From an uncultured Kordiimonas sp. (GTDB taxonomy: Bacteria > Pseudomonadota > Alphaproteobacteria > Sphingomonadales > Kordiimonadaceae), in assembly GCA_947503575.1 (NCBI GenBank), contig CANNDZ010000003.1:62001-126000 (forward strand): a DNA stretch of 64,000 bases, given 5' to 3'. Below the pieces are notes generated by a model. It was not told the DNA's origin. It searched no databases and saw only the letters and a list, made by a program, of their open reading frames with translations. Shown here in pieces: positions 9,916 to 19,615 of this stretch (its first letter is position 1; each line of letters begins with the position of its first letter). A program made the translations under genes and the position numbers.

Positions 9916-10707
9916 GTGAGCCCCTCTGTTTGTCGCACGTCCCTGTCACGCTGTATTGCTTTATTGCTGGGCCTCTTGCTGGTCGCTGTCGTGCCGTTTT
10001 CCCGTGCTGAGCAACCCGAAAACCTTGAGTTGGAACAACGAGGCCGCGACGCTTTTGAGCAATGCGCCGCCTGCCACACGCTTGAACCAGGCGGTGAAAC
10101 GCTTGTTGGCCCCAACCTGTACGGAATATTTGGCCGTGCTGTCGCCAGCGTGGAGGGCTTTGCTTACAGCGAAAGCCTGCGCAGCAAAGTCGGCGTTTGG
10201 GACGAAGATGCCCTCAACCGCTATATTGCCCGTCCAAAACTGGCCGTGCCGGGCAACAATATGCCGTTTGTTGGCATGACCAGCCCTCGCGCCCGCCGGG
10301 ACCTGATCGCCTGGCTTAAGACAAACCCAAGCCGGTACGACCCGGCAGAAAGCGACTTCCAGGCCCTTTTGGTGCGTGACGAGGTATCGCGCGGGGCGCA
10401 AATCGCCCGGGCCTGCATGGTCTGTCATACGGCATCGGAAGATATGGAAAACAACATTGGCCCCAATTTGTGGGGTGTTGTCGGCAGACCTATCGCCAGT
10501 GCACCGGGCTTCGACTATAGCGAACGCATCATGCGCCGCGAAGGCGTCTGGACACCTGATGCCCTCAACGGTTTTTTTATGGAAAACAAGACGTTTGACC
10601 AAGGTAGCCACCGGGCGTTTGGCCGCCTTAAACGCCCATCAGACCGCGCCGCCCTGATATCATGGCTCAAGACCCTGAATAGTGGCGGTGACCATCATGC
10701 ACGCTAG
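9916..10707 (+). CDS. Tandem (diheme) class I cytochrome c
   Basis: 263 residues with an N-terminal signal peptide (ALLLGLLLVAVVPFSRA). There are two cytochrome c domains: CAACH at residues 50-54 and CMVCH at 167-171. The first domain has the usual axial Met in NNMPF (Met116). In the second, the equivalent stretch reads GSHRAF, with His/Arg where a Met is expected, so the second heme may be bis-His or five-coordinate. The domains are similar (GPNL-GIFGR / GPNLWGVVGR) and look like an internal duplication. It is periplasmic or membrane-anchored and probably an electron carrier; the partner is unknown. The GTG start is preceded by GAAGG. Confidence 0.85.
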   Translation: MSPSVCRTSLSRCIALLLGLLLVAVVPFSRAEQPENLELEQRGRDAFEQCAACHTLEPGGETLVGPNLYGIFGRAVASVEGFAYSESLRSKVGVWDEDALNRYIARPKLAVPGNNMPFVGMTSPRARRDLIAWLKTNPSRYDPAESDFQALLVRDEVSRGAQIARACMVCHTASEDMENNIGPNLWGVVGRPIASAPGFDYSERIMRREGVWTPDALNGFFMENKTFDQGSHRAFGRLKRPSDRAALISWLKTLNSGGDHHAR

Positions 10708-10747
10708 GGCTATCGGGTGGTTTGATAACGGTAAAACTTGCAGAAAG

Positions 10748-10824
<77 letters not shown>

Positions 10825-10847
10825 GCATAAATTTCTGTTTATATTAC

Positions 10848-11126
10848 CTATTTGAAATTATCAGCATAGGCCTGAATACGGCGTTTTTTCCGGTGCGTTG
10901 GCGCCACTTCAAACGGCAAATCATTCCGCTCGGCATAGGCTTTTGCTTCATCAAGCGTCTCAAACCTAAGTTTCACCTGCCCGCGCATGTCGCTTGATCC
11001 GGTCCAGCCCATCACATCGTCAATGGTTTTGCCCTTTTCAGGGTCAAACTGCAGTATCCACTCATGCGTATTGGCAGTGCCAGACTGCATTGCATTTTTC
11101 GAGGGTTGATAAATACGCGCTTTCAC
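10848..11126 (-). CDS. ETC complex I subunit, NDUFS4-like
   Basis: 92 residues matching the conserved region of the small complex I accessory subunit (NDUFS4 type): MKARIYQPSKNAMQSG at the start, then EWILQFDP, DVMGWTGSSDMRGQV, FETLDEAKAYAERN and a basic tail HRKKRRIQAYADNF. In Alphaproteobacteria this subunit binds the peripheral arm of NADH dehydrogenase I and is usually encoded away from the nuo operon, as here. It lies between the Arg and Pro tRNA genes. Confidence 0.9.
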   Translation of the reverse strand: MKARIYQPSKNAMQSGTANTHEWILQFDPEKGKTIDDVMGWTGSSDMRGQVKLRFETLDEAKAYAERNDLPFEVAPTHRKKRRIQAYADNFK

Positions 11127-11355
11127 GAATTCACCTGTCCATTCTGTTGCCTAACCAAGAGCCACGACCAATTGCCGCGCGGCCCGCACATTATACCAAC
11201 TCTTTTGTAAAGAAAATGGAAAAACGGCACGATTTTGACACCGTCCGGCATTCAAATGAAAAAGCAAGTTGCCCGAAAAAGAAAAAGGGCCTGGCCCTGG
11301 CGGCCAAGCCCTTTGGTATTCATACCAAAAATATAAGGTATTATTACCGAAACAA

Positions 11356-11432
11356 TGGTCGGGGAGACAAGATTCGAACTTGCGACCCCCTGTACCCAAA
11401 ACAGGTGCGCTACCAGGCTGCGCCACTCCCCG
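11356..11432 (-). tRNA. tRNA-Pro (TGG)
   Basis: Minus-strand cloverleaf with acceptor CGGGGAG / CTCCCCG, anticodon stem CCTGT/ACAGG around loop TTTGGGT giving anticodon TGG, T-loop GTTCGAAT, discriminator A and encoded CCA. Confidence 0.95.
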
Positions 11433-11507
11433 ACGCGGAGCACGGTATAGTTTCAGACGTGCGCCTTCGCAAGAGAAAAATCGCGCCCCGTCAAAATAAT
11501 CTGACTA

Positions 11508-11960
11508 TCAGCGTCTGTTCAGTGCCTTGAACAGGCCTTGTGCTGTTGCAACCGTCTTATCACCTGCCGTGATGATACCCCGCACTGCAATCAGACTGTC
11601 GTTCGGCTCTTCGGCCTCCGCCTTGCCTTCCACCCAGTCTCCTTCAAACGCAGGGCCGATAAAATCTGTGGTCAACCGCACCGTAACAAAAGGCGGCGGT
11701 GCAATGGCGTAAACGGCTGTCGCCAGCAATATATCAGCAAAAGTCATCACCATGCCGCCATGCAACGCCCCGCCTGCGTTGGTGTGCCGTCGGGCAATAC
11801 GAAACCCCCGCTGCACGCCAACCTCGGTTACACGCTCAAAAATTGGGCCGTTTTCCCAACCAAACGGCGAATTGGACAAAATACTTTCATATCCGGCAGG
11901 TGGCTGCGCTGCCGCAATCATTTCAGGGGTAGCTCGTTTTGCCTCAGGAAAACCTTGCAT
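11508..11960 (-). CDS. PaaI-type hotdog thioesterase
   Basis: 150 residues of the hotdog fold. The helix motif NAGGALHGGMVMTFAD carries the HGG signature of PaaI/4HBT thioesterases, and TVRLTTDFIGPAFEGDWVEG is the following strand pair. It probably hydrolyses an acyl-CoA; the acyl group cannot be assigned. Its ATG shares a base with the stop of the DUF192 gene (TGATG), so the two are translationally coupled. Confidence 0.85.
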   Translation of the reverse strand: MQGFPEAKRATPEMIAAAQPPAGYESILSNSPFGWENGPIFERVTEVGVQRGFRIARRHTNAGGALHGGMVMTFADILLATAVYAIAPPPFVTVRLTTDFIGPAFEGDWVEGKAEAEEPNDSLIAVRGIITAGDKTVATAQGLFKALNRR

Positions 11961-12451
11961 CAACCACCAAACGCAGGATGAACAACCAGATCACCGGCTT
12001 TAATACCCAGTTCCGCCGCACGGCCACCGGGAATTTCAAATACGGCCTTAACCCGTCCCTGTGACCGCCTCGATGTATCGGTTTGGGGGGTTGCGTTTTC
12101 CACAATGTTGGCAATACGGCCATTTGCCCGCACAAAAATTAAATCGAGTGGTATCAGCGTGTTTCGCATCCAAAAGGATGCGCGCCGCACCTCAGGGAAA
12201 ACAAACAACATGCCTTCATCTGGTGCCATTTCAGTGCGAAACATCATGCCCATTGCTTGCTGTTCCTGCGTCATCGCCATTTCAGAGGTGAAAACGTGGC
12301 TCTCTCCAGACGCTGTTTGCACAGTCACCGGCTCGGTCGGCAGTTTTTCTTGTTGGGCATGAACAACACCAAAGCCGGCCAGCCACACAAAAACCCATAA
12401 AAAAAGAGGCCGCAAAACCTGCACCCTCTTGGATGAACCACTTTCTGTCAT
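11960..12451 (-). CDS. Exported DUF192 family protein
   Basis: 163 residues. An N-terminal hydrophobic segment (LFLWVFVWLAGFGVVHAQ) is a signal peptide. The rest is the DUF192 fold with MGMMFRTEMAPDEGMLFVF and FWMRNTLIPLDLIFV, followed by the typical ending GIKAGDLVVH. The biochemical function of the family is not established. It is followed by the thioesterase gene with a one-base overlap and preceded by the cold-shock gene about 40 bases away on the same strand. Confidence 0.85.
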   Translation of the reverse strand: MTESGSSKRVQVLRPLFLWVFVWLAGFGVVHAQQEKLPTEPVTVQTASGESHVFTSEMAMTQEQQAMGMMFRTEMAPDEGMLFVFPEVRRASFWMRNTLIPLDLIFVRANGRIANIVENATPQTDTSRRSQGRVKAVFEIPGGRAAELGIKAGDLVVHPAFGG

Positions 12452-12491
12452 ACTGATACCTTAAACCTGATCTTTAACACGCACAACTGTA

Positions 12492-13043
12492 TCAGGCGTC
12501 CCCTGGCAAAGCAATCTGCGCGACCAGCGGTCCCCGTTCGCCCGTACCGATGCGCACACGCACTTCCTGAGTTGGCTCAAGGTCCGTCAGGCCCGCGCGG
12601 CGTAGCGTTTCAATATGAATGAAGATATCCTGCGTGCCCTCGCCCCGCGATACAAAACCATATCCCTTGGTGCGGTTAAACCATTTGACGATCACGTCTT
12701 CAAAGTCGGGTGAGACATCCACATCCATACCAGGATGTGAAAACGACGACCGCCCTAAATCTTCGGGCGCAACCGCCGTCGAGAGGTCAAGCGAATGCAC
12801 AAGCGTTGCCTGCCGTCCCCTGTCGCGGGCAACAGCATCACACACAACCGTTGTCCCTTCCGGAACAGACCGGCGACCCACTTCTCTCAATACTGAAAAA
12901 TGAAGCAAAATGTCTGTACCGTCGTCGTCAGGCACTACAAATCCGTAGCCTTTGACAGCGTCAAACCACTTTACTTTACCCGCAACTCGCTGGCTTGGGC
13001 CATCCGCCAAATCACCAGTTTCCGTCATACTGCGGCCGTCCAT
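12492..13043 (-). CDS. Two-domain cold-shock protein
   Basis: 183 residues with two cold-shock domains. The first carries [19 protein letters not shown] and DILLHFSVL, and the second [18 protein letters not shown] and [12 protein letters not shown]1-type (KGYGFV) and RNP2-type (DI-H) motifs are present in both. The duplicated form of about 180-200 residues is common in Alphaproteobacteria. It binds single-stranded RNA/DNA in the cytoplasm as an RNA chaperone. The start follows AAGGGGG at good spacing. Confidence 0.9.
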   Translation of the reverse strand: MDGRSMTETGDLADGPSQRVAGKVKWFDAVKGYGFVVPDDDGTDILLHFSVLREVGRRSVPEGTTVVCDAVARDRGRQATLVHSLDLSTAVAPEDLGRSSFSHPGMDVDVSPDFEDVIVKWFNRTKGYGFVSRGEGTQDIFIHIETLRRAGLTDLEPTQEVRVRIGTGERGPLVAQIALPGDA

Positions 13044-13105
13044 AAGTTTCCCCCTTCAGAAACGCTGAACCTGCTCAAACACAAAGTTAATAAATAATGC
13101 TAATC

Positions 13106-13144
13106 ATAAAAAACGGCACCCGCAACTGTTTTGTCACGGGTGCC
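13106..13144 (-). terminator. Rho-independent terminator of nhaB
   Basis: Read on the minus strand, GGCACCCG (13144-13137) pairs perfectly with CGGGTGCC (13122-13115) around a 14-base loop and is followed by GTTTTTTATG. It lies downstream of nhaB and upstream of the cold-shock gene. Confidence 0.8.
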
Positions 13145-13195
13145 ATTTGACAACCTGTTGTTTAAAGGTCTTTTTTCCGAAACCTAAGCGTTCGT

Positions 13196-14782
13196 TTAGT
13201 GACCTGAATCCTGGCTTTCCACCCCCGGAACAGCGACATGATGCTCGATCATATGAGCGTCATACAAATCAGCGGTCAAAGGCTGCAGAAGGTACGCAAC
13301 CGCAAAATATCCCGTGATTGCCATGGTAATCGTGTATGGCAACGCCATAATCACCATGCGCATGTAAGACAGGCGGATGAGCGGCGCGAGCGCAGACGTC
13401 AACAAAAACAGGAAAGCCGCCTGACCGTTTGGCGTTGCAACCGAAGGTATGTTTGTACCGGTATTGATTGCCACAGCCATCAAGTCATAAGTGTCGCGGG
13501 TAATTGCACCGGAAGCGAGGGCTTTGCCCATTTCACTGATGTAAACCGTTGCCACAAACACATTGTCTGAGATCGCGGACAAAACGCCGTTTGCCACATA
13601 CAGCATCGTGATCTGATTACTGCCCTGCAAGTCCAGTACGAAATTTGTCACTGGTGCAAACAGGCCCTGGTCGGCAATCACCCCAACGATGGAGAAGAAA
13701 ACCACCAGAAGCGATGTGAATGGCAGGGCTTCTTCAAAGGCATGCCCAATTTGGTGCTCTTCTGTTACGCCCGTAAAGGCAGTGGCCAAAACAATCACCG
13801 ACAGGCCAATAAGACCAACTTCCGCCAAATGGAACATCAGGCCGAAGATCAACCAAACACCAACAAGACCTTGTGCGATCAAAGATGCGCGATCCTTGCT
13901 GGTACGGCGCTGGCTTTCATAAGCGTCATAGTCCGCCAGAATGTTCATCACTTTTTCAGGGATTTTGGAGCCGTAACCAAATTTCCCTGTCATCTCCAGC
14001 AGGGCACAGGTGATCAGCCCAACAAAAAAGACTGGAATGGTTACTGGCGACATCCGCAGGAAAAACTCGATAAATTCCCAGCCTGCCTGCTCACCAATCA
14101 GCAGGTTTTGCGGCTCACCAACAATTGTCATCACACCACCAAGGGCCGTACCCACAGCAGCATGCATCATCAAACTACGCAAAAAGGCGCGGAACGCTTC
14201 CAGATCCTCGTTGCTCAGTTTATCGAGCGCGTCGTCTTTCAGGTGATCATGCGCCTGATTGAAATCCTTGCCGGACGCAACCTTGTGGTAAATCGAGTAG
14301 AAACCAACAGAAATGGTGATCACGACTGCCGTTACCGTCAGGGCATCAAGAAATGCCGATAGGAACGCCGCAGCAAACGAGAACATCAAAGAGAGAATGA
14401 CTTTGTTGCGAACGTTCACCACAAGTTTGGTGAACACGAATAGCAACATGCTTTTCATGAAGTAAATGCCCGCCACCATAAACACCAGCAGCAGGATGAC
14501 CTCTAGCCCGTTTTCCACTTCGTGCATGACAGTGTCAGGCGTTGTCATCCCCATGGCCACCGCTTGCAAGGCAAGCAAACCACCAGGTTGAAGCGGATAG
14601 CATTTAAGCGCCATCGCCAGCGTAAAGATAAACTCCAGCACCAAAACCCAGCCAGAGATATAGCCACCAACCGTGAAAAACAGGATGGGGTTAATAATCA
14701 AAAATGTAAGAATGGTCCATTTGTACCAGTCGGCGGATTGCCCGAGAAAGTTTCTTCCCGCAGGATTCGCGAAAAGTGCCAT
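13196..14782 (-). CDS. nhaB: Na+/H+ antiporter NhaB
   Basis: 528 residues, about the length of known NhaB (~510-530). The N-terminal [13 protein letters not shown] and the stretches [28 protein letters not shown] and [17 protein letters not shown] are near-identical to the NhaB family as I recall it. About a dozen hydrophobic segments indicate a polytopic inner-membrane protein. It exchanges cytoplasmic Na+ for protons. The start follows AGGGGACACA and the gene is monocistronic with its own terminator. A second antiporter, nhaA, lies 29 kb away, consistent with a saline habitat. Confidence 0.93.
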   Translation of the reverse strand: MALFANPAGRNFLGQSADWYKWTILTFLIINPILFFTVGGYISGWVLVLEFIFTLAMALKCYPLQPGGLLALQAVAMGMTTPDTVMHEVENGLEVILLLVFMVAGIYFMKSMLLFVFTKLVVNVRNKVILSLMFSFAAAFLSAFLDALTVTAVVITISVGFYSIYHKVASGKDFNQAHDHLKDDALDKLSNEDLEAFRAFLRSLMMHAAVGTALGGVMTIVGEPQNLLIGEQAGWEFIEFFLRMSPVTIPVFFVGLITCALLEMTGKFGYGSKIPEKVMNILADYDAYESQRRTSKDRASLIAQGLVGVWLIFGLMFHLAEVGLIGLSVIVLATAFTGVTEEHQIGHAFEEALPFTSLLVVFFSIVGVIADQGLFAPVTNFVLDLQGSNQITMLYVANGVLSAISDNVFVATVYISEMGKALASGAITRDTYDLMAVAINTGTNIPSVATPNGQAAFLFLLTSALAPLIRLSYMRMVIMALPYTITMAITGYFAVAYLLQPLTADLYDAHMIEHHVAVPGVESQDSGH

Positions 14783-15107
14783 TTGTGTCCCCTATCAGAA
14801 TAATAGATCGCAATTGCTCACTCACGCTAGCTTCTAGCCAGCAAGCCCCAGCAAATCAAGCAATTGCGGGAAGATTGAGTATTTTCCAACTTATGTTGCC
14901 TTTTGATAGCGATTTAAAATGCCCTTTGAATGAAGGTTCTTGCCGCGTATCTGAGCTGCGCTATGGTTGCGCTAATGGTCTAAACATTTAGTAAAAAATC
15001 TGACTATCATTGGGGTTAAGGTGCCAAATAATGATACCAGATACCGAAACCAAATAAAGATGCCAGATTTATAAGGCCGCACAAGAACTGGCCAGACAAG
15101 GAGCAGT
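14783..15107. other. Intergenic region, no gene seen
   Basis: About 325 bases between the divergent nhaB and xdhC genes. It is AT-rich near 14970-15070. No tRNA, clear repeat or persuasive small frame was seen; promoters for both genes must lie here. Confidence 0.5.
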
Positions 15108-16064
15108 ATGGTGCATCAGGAACTCAGGGCAGCAACCGCATGGCTGGAAGCGAGGCAAGGCGTTGTGTTGGCTGTAGTTGCCCGGACCTGGGGGTCTGCG
15201 CCGAGGCGCGCGGGCAGCCTGATGGTGGTACGCAATGATACCGTCTTTGAGGGGTCCGTGTCTGGTGGCTGCGTCGAGGGTGCTGTTATCAGTGAGGCCA
15301 CCGCGATGCTTGAAGCCGGGGATGGAGCGGACTGGCACAAGGAACTGACGTTCGCCGTCGCTACAGAAGACGCATGGGACGTTGGCTTGGCATGCGGCGG
15401 GGAAATCACCATTTGGCTGTTTCGGCTGGGATCACACGCACTGCCTGCACTGCGCGAAACGCTTAATTTTTTGTCGGCTGGCAAGTCTTTGGAACTCATG
15501 TTCAGCGAAGCCGACGGTTCGGCATCCACTCAACCGCTATCGGGCAAGTCCGGCAAACCGCAACCCAGCATCGAAGGCAGCAGCCACATTATTCCGATGA
15601 TTGCACCCTTGTCGATTGTAGTGGTCGGGGCAGTACACATTGCTCAGCATTTGGCCGCAATGGCCAGCGAGTGCGGTTTTAGCGTAACCATTGTCGACCC
15701 CCGCGCCGTGTTCCGGGAAAACCGGGGTTTTTCAGGGGCTACATTGGTTGACGACTGGCCCGATGAGTATTTTAAGCGTTACCCGGTCACAGCTGCAACC
15801 GCTGTTGTGACACTGACCCATGACCCAAAACTTGATGATGCCGCTCTACTCGAAACGCTCACGAGCGACGCCCTGTACATTGGATGCCTTGGAAGTAAAA
15901 AAACCCACGCGGCGCGACTGGAGCGGTTGCAGAAAGAGGGGTTTGACGCTGATACGCTGGGAAAAATACATGCACCCATCGGGCTGGACATAAAGGCCGC
16001 AACACCAGCAGAAATCGCCGTTTCTGTTATGGGGCAAATTATCCAGACAGTGCGGGCGCAGTGA
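15108..16064 (+). CDS. XdhC/CoxF family molybdoenzyme maturation protein
   Basis: 318 residues. The N-terminal XdhC-CoxI domain shows VLAVVARTWGSAPRRAGSLM, GSVSGGCVEGAV and CGGEITIW. A C-terminal Rossmann-type domain has VVVGAVHIAQHLA, VDPR and YIGCLGSKKTHAAR. Members help insert or sulfurate the molybdenum cofactor of xanthine dehydrogenase/CO-dehydrogenase type enzymes. The gene follows AAGGAG and overlaps the next gene, which encodes a MoeA/MobA-like fusion, so the pair works on the same cofactor. The target hydroxylase is not in the window. Confidence 0.85.
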   Translation: MVHQELRAATAWLEARQGVVLAVVARTWGSAPRRAGSLMVVRNDTVFEGSVSGGCVEGAVISEATAMLEAGDGADWHKELTFAVATEDAWDVGLACGGEITIWLFRLGSHALPALRETLNFLSAGKSLELMFSEADGSASTQPLSGKSGKPQPSIEGSSHIIPMIAPLSIVVVGAVHIAQHLAAMASECGFSVTIVDPRAVFRENRGFSGATLVDDWPDEYFKRYPVTAATAVVTLTHDPKLDDAALLETLTSDALYIGCLGSKKTHAARLERLQKEGFDADTLGKIHAPIGLDIKAATPAEIAVSVMGQIIQTVRAQ

Positions 16065-17668
16065 TGAAGTTTGAAGAACGCGATATCGCCGATTGCGCGG
16101 GGTGGTCCCTTGCCCACAGCGTAAAGGTAGGAGAAAAGCGGCTACCGAAAGGCACACTTTTGACTGCCGACCATATTGGACGCTTGCAGGCCTGTAACAT
16201 TGAGAAAGTTCAGGTTTTCAAACTGGACCCGGAAGATTATGACGAAAATCAAGCAGCACAGATTGCGGCAAGCCTGATCACCGGCAGCGGCGTAACAGTA
16301 GAACCAGCCGGACGGGGGCGCGCCAATTTGCTGGCAGATTGCGACGGCGTGTTTGATCCCGCTAGTGCCATTGATTTCCTTAATGATCTGGATGATGCTT
16401 TTTCTGCCGCTTGCAAACCGCCATTTTCGCATGTTCGCAAAGGCGAGTTGGTTGGGACAGTCAAACTGATTCCCTATGGTCTTCCCAAGTCTATATTGGA
16501 GGCAACACAGCCCCCCGCGAAAGTAACCGTTGAAGCCTTCAAGCCGTTTACGGCAGACCTGATTGCGACCGGTGCCCCGACGCCCGAGAAGACCAAAAGC
16601 GTTTTGGCAGCACGAATCGAACGTGTTGGTGGCACGCTACAACGGCAGACATGCGTTGCTCATGAAGTGGATGCAGTGAAAGCTGCGCTGTTGAACAGCA
16701 CGTACACCGACTTGATATTAATTTTAGGGGCGTCTGCAATAAGCGATGGGGCAGATATATTGCCCGTTGGTATAAAGGCGGTTGGTGGCACAATCATCAA
16801 ATTGGGCATGCCAACCGACCCAGGTAATTTGCTGATGCTGGCGGAAGTTAACGGCAAAACCGTTATTGGCCTGCCCGGTTGCGCGCGATCCCCCGCTGAA
16901 AATGGCTTTGACTGGATACTGGAAAGATACGCGGCTGGGTTGCCCCTGACCCGGTCTGCCATCGCAAAAATGGGGACCGGTGGCTTGTTGAAAGAAACTG
17001 CGGGCAGAAAAGCACCGCGCACCAAGACACACCGAACCACCCCCGCAACAAAGCGGACCTATGCGGCAATTGTGTTAGCGGCGGGCCGGTCCTCGCGGTC
17101 GGGCAATAGCCACAAGCTTTTGGCAACGCTGGGCGGAAAAACAGTGGTTGCAACAACCCTGGACACGATTTTAACCACAGGTGCCATCAAGCCGACGCTG
17201 GTGACCGGAGCGCGCCGTGCAGACATCCAAGCGGCGGTAGGTGAGATGGACATTACCCCCGTTCACAATAAAAATTATATGGCCGGTATGGGCAGCAGCA
17301 TCGCATTAGGGGCCTCGTCCTTGATGGGCGCCTATGATTTTGCCTTCATCTGCCAGGGGGACATGCCTTTTGTGCAGGCCGCGACCTACAAAACACTGAT
17401 ACAGACGTCAGAAACCTGCCCTGCCCGCAGCATATTGGTGCCCACCTTCAACGGTAAACGCGGACATCCTGTTTTGTGGGGGGCGGCGTTTTTCAATGAC
17501 TTGGCTGCGCTGACCGGGGACACCGGTGGCAGGAAGCTAATGCACGCCCATGCCGACGCTGTTGTTGAAGTACCGGTATCAGACCCGGGTATTTTGATTG
17601 ATTTGGATACACCCGAAATGCTGGCGCAGTTTGGCGTGAACCCGGCAATCACTCCAGAAGGTCGATGA
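16064..17668 (+). CDS. MoeA-like / MobA-like fusion protein for molybdenum cofactor
   Basis: About 534 residues with two parts. Residues ~1-330 resemble the MoeA/MoaB molybdopterin-binding fold (DLILILGASAISDGADILP, KLGMPTDPGNLLMLA, VIGLPGCARSP). Residues ~340-535 are an NTP-transferase of the MobA/MocA kind (IVLAAGRSSRSGNSHKLL with the phosphate loop and Lys, FICQGDMPF, NGKRGHPVLW). Such a protein could add a nucleotide (CMP or GMP) to the cofactor for a xanthine dehydrogenase family enzyme. The start overlaps the xdhC stop (GTGATG; GTG at 16061 is the alternative). Its 3' end overlaps recX on the other strand by 20 bases. Confidence 0.82.
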   Translation: MKFEERDIADCAGWSLAHSVKVGEKRLPKGTLLTADHIGRLQACNIEKVQVFKLDPEDYDENQAAQIAASLITGSGVTVEPAGRGRANLLADCDGVFDPASAIDFLNDLDDAFSAACKPPFSHVRKGELVGTVKLIPYGLPKSILEATQPPAKVTVEAFKPFTADLIATGAPTPEKTKSVLAARIERVGGTLQRQTCVAHEVDAVKAALLNSTYTDLILILGASAISDGADILPVGIKAVGGTIIKLGMPTDPGNLLMLAEVNGKTVIGLPGCARSPAENGFDWILERYAAGLPLTRSAIAKMGTGGLLKETAGRKAPRTKTHRTTPATKRTYAAIVLAAGRSSRSGNSHKLLATLGGKTVVATTLDTILTTGAIKPTLVTGARRADIQAAVGEMDITPVHNKNYMAGMGSSIALGASSLMGAYDFAFICQGDMPFVQAATYKTLIQTSETCPARSILVPTFNGKRGHPVLWGAAFFNDLAALTGDTGGRKLMHAHADAVVEVPVSDPGILIDLDTPEMLAQFGVNPAITPEGR

Positions 17669-18272
17669 TATCATCTACCTCCAGGTGCAAGAGGTCGCGC
17701 GCAAGTTCGTAACCAAACCCCGCCCTTGCCATAGATGCCAATTCTTTCTCGATTTTAGACTTTACCATCTCGGCGTCCGGCATTTCACGGCGAAACGCGC
17801 CGAAACGCCGACGTTTGATGTAAGCGGCGGCGGCTCTTCTATCGGCATCAACGTCTGCGTCGTCGGATAATCCGGCGATGGCATGCCGGGCAAGGTTTTC
17901 AGGCACCCCTTTGTGCCGCAGGTCCTGAGCGATCATCCGCACAGGTTTTCCGCGCCGCAGCAATAGTTCTGCCCTTTGCCTTGCATAAGCTGCATCATCA
18001 ACATAGTTGTAGCGCACGCATTTTTTCACGACATCGTCGACCCAACCAAGTTGTTCCTCCGTTGGGGATGCGAATGCTTCATTGCGACGGCGAATTTTTC
18101 GGATCAGGACATCACGCAGATTTTTTTCCGATGTGCTGAACCTGCCGAGGTAATGCAACGCTGCTCGCTCAAGGTAGCCAGCGGTTACCTTTTTGGGCCT
18201 TTTCTGTCCTTTTTTTGCGGTCTTTCCGTCTTTTTTTGACGATTCTCGTACTTTTTTGACCTCGTTTTCCAC
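17649..18272 (-). CDS. recX: Regulatory protein RecX
   Basis: About 207 residues. After a basic Lys-rich leader (KKDGKTAKKGQKRPKK) come the helical RecX repeats: YLERAALHYLGRFSTSEKNLRDVLIRK, then YVDDAAYARQRAELLLRRGK and DLRHKGVPENLARHAI. RecX binds RecA filaments and modulates recombination and SOS. The GTG start lies two bases after the stop of the aminotransferase gene (TGATGTG); an upstream extension would run inside that gene. recA is not adjacent. Confidence 0.85.
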   Translation of the reverse strand: MENEVKKVRESSKKDGKTAKKGQKRPKKVTAGYLERAALHYLGRFSTSEKNLRDVLIRKIRRRNEAFASPTEEQLGWVDDVVKKCVRYNYVDDAAYARQRAELLLRRGKPVRMIAQDLRHKGVPENLARHAIAGLSDDADVDADRRAAAAYIKRRRFGAFRREMPDAEMVKSKIEKELASMARAGFGYELARDLLHLEVDDIIDLLE

Positions 18273-18273
18273 A

Positions 18274-19509
18274 TCAAAGCGCCTGTATGGCCTCAATGAA
18301 CCGGTCCATATCACTTTGGCTGGTGTAATAATGCGGCGATACACGCACGGCACTGTCGATCCCGCGCCGTTCCAAATCAAGCCTTGTGTGCACCACGCTT
18401 GCAATCTGCACAGCAATGCCCTGTTCTGCCAACCGCGCCTTCACATCGACCGGTGTTTTACCCTCCAGGTTGAAGGTAATGATCGCTGATGTTGCGGATG
18501 GTGGACAGGCCATTTTTACAGTCGCGCAATCAGCCAATTTTTTTCGCAAATACAATGCATTACGCGCAATTTGGTTCGTGGCAGCATCGACACCGATATC
18601 GAGCAAATAGTCAACCGCAGCGGTGAACCCCAGCTGGTTAACGACGCTGCGCTCCCACGCTTCAAACACCCGCGCATCCTTGCGCAGCGTGTAGGCATCT
18701 TTGCGGGTCCATTCAGCGCTTTGGTTGGTCAGCACAATCGGGTCCATCACGGACCGGGCGTGCTCATTCACATATAAAAACCCAATGCCCCGCGGTCCCC
18801 TCAGAAACTTTCTGGATGTTCCTGTCATTACATCACATCCAATGTCAGCAACGCTTACGGGCACATGCCCCGCGGACTGGCAAGCATCCAGGACATACAA
18901 AACACCCGCGGTTTTTGCAATCCGGCCAACCTCGGCCACCTGATTGATTTCACCGCTAGAAGACGGCATATGACTGATGCTGATCACTTGCGTCTTATCG
19001 TCGATCAACGAGCTCAAATGATCCAGGTCAATGCCACCGGTCTCTGCCTGCTGCGCCACCCGGATTTCAACGCCATGTCGTTTAGCGATTTGTAAATACG
19101 CCACATAATTACTGCAGTACTCGTTATAAGCGGTCACGATGTTACCGCCCGCGGCCATGGGCAGGCTGTAGAAAGCCTTCGTCCAGCCATCAACAGCACT
19201 ACCGACGAAAGCAAAATCCCCGGCATCGCCGCCAAACAGCCGAACCAACGACTGATAACTGCCCTCCAGCGCGCCTGCCTGTTGCTCTTGCGCAACATAC
19301 CCACCAACGGCGACTTCCCGGTCCAGCGCTTGCTTAAGCGCATCGACAACCGGCTGCGGCATAAGCGCTGAACCGCAGTTATCCAAATGGACACGGCCCA
19401 CCAGGCCGGGTGTCTGGCATCGCACTTCGCGCAATTGGTTTTGATCAAATCCGGTACTATCTGCTGTCATTTTTTGGCCGTATTCGTCCTCTAATTCCCG
19501 AGCACCCAT
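18274..19509 (-). CDS. Class V aminotransferase (cysteine desulfurase/isopenicillin epimerase-like)
   Basis: About 411 residues of PLP fold type I. Visible are VHLDNCGSALMPQPV near the N terminus, the PLP aspartate region VLYVLDACQSAGHVPV and the Schiff-base Lys in TGTSRKFLRGPRGIGFLYV. It resembles NifS/CsdA-like and isopenicillin-N epimerase-like proteins, but no short Cys loop proves desulfurase activity, so the substrate is open. The start may be 19509 (ATG) or 19470 (MTADSTGF). recX follows after one base, so they are co-transcribed. Confidence 0.8.
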   Translation of the reverse strand: MGARELEDEYGQKMTADSTGFDQNQLREVRCQTPGLVGRVHLDNCGSALMPQPVVDALKQALDREVAVGGYVAQEQQAGALEGSYQSLVRLFGGDAGDFAFVGSAVDGWTKAFYSLPMAAGGNIVTAYNEYCSNYVAYLQIAKRHGVEIRVAQQAETGGIDLDHLSSLIDDKTQVISISHMPSSSGEINQVAEVGRIAKTAGVLYVLDACQSAGHVPVSVADIGCDVMTGTSRKFLRGPRGIGFLYVNEHARSVMDPIVLTNQSAEWTRKDAYTLRKDARVFEAWERSVVNQLGFTAAVDYLLDIGVDAATNQIARNALYLRKKLADCATVKMACPPSATSAIITFNLEGKTPVDVKARLAEQGIAVQIASVVHTRLDLERRGIDSAVRVSPHYYTSQSDMDRFIEAIQAL

Positions 19510-19601
19510 CACTCGCTGAATAAAATTGTCTTGCGAATATAGCCCGCAGACTGTAATCCAGCCGTAATATTTGGGTGTGCGTTTCGCTCAATATCAACGG
19601 T

Positions 19602-19615
19602 TGAAAAGCTTTTCA
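19602..19615. promoter_or_regulatory. 14-bp perfect palindrome upstream of the sphingolipid operon
   Basis: TGAAAAGCTTTTCA is a perfect inverted repeat lying 124 bases before the aasR start, in the gap between two divergent genes. It is a candidate operator. No regulator gene in the window is an obvious partner. Confidence 0.3.
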
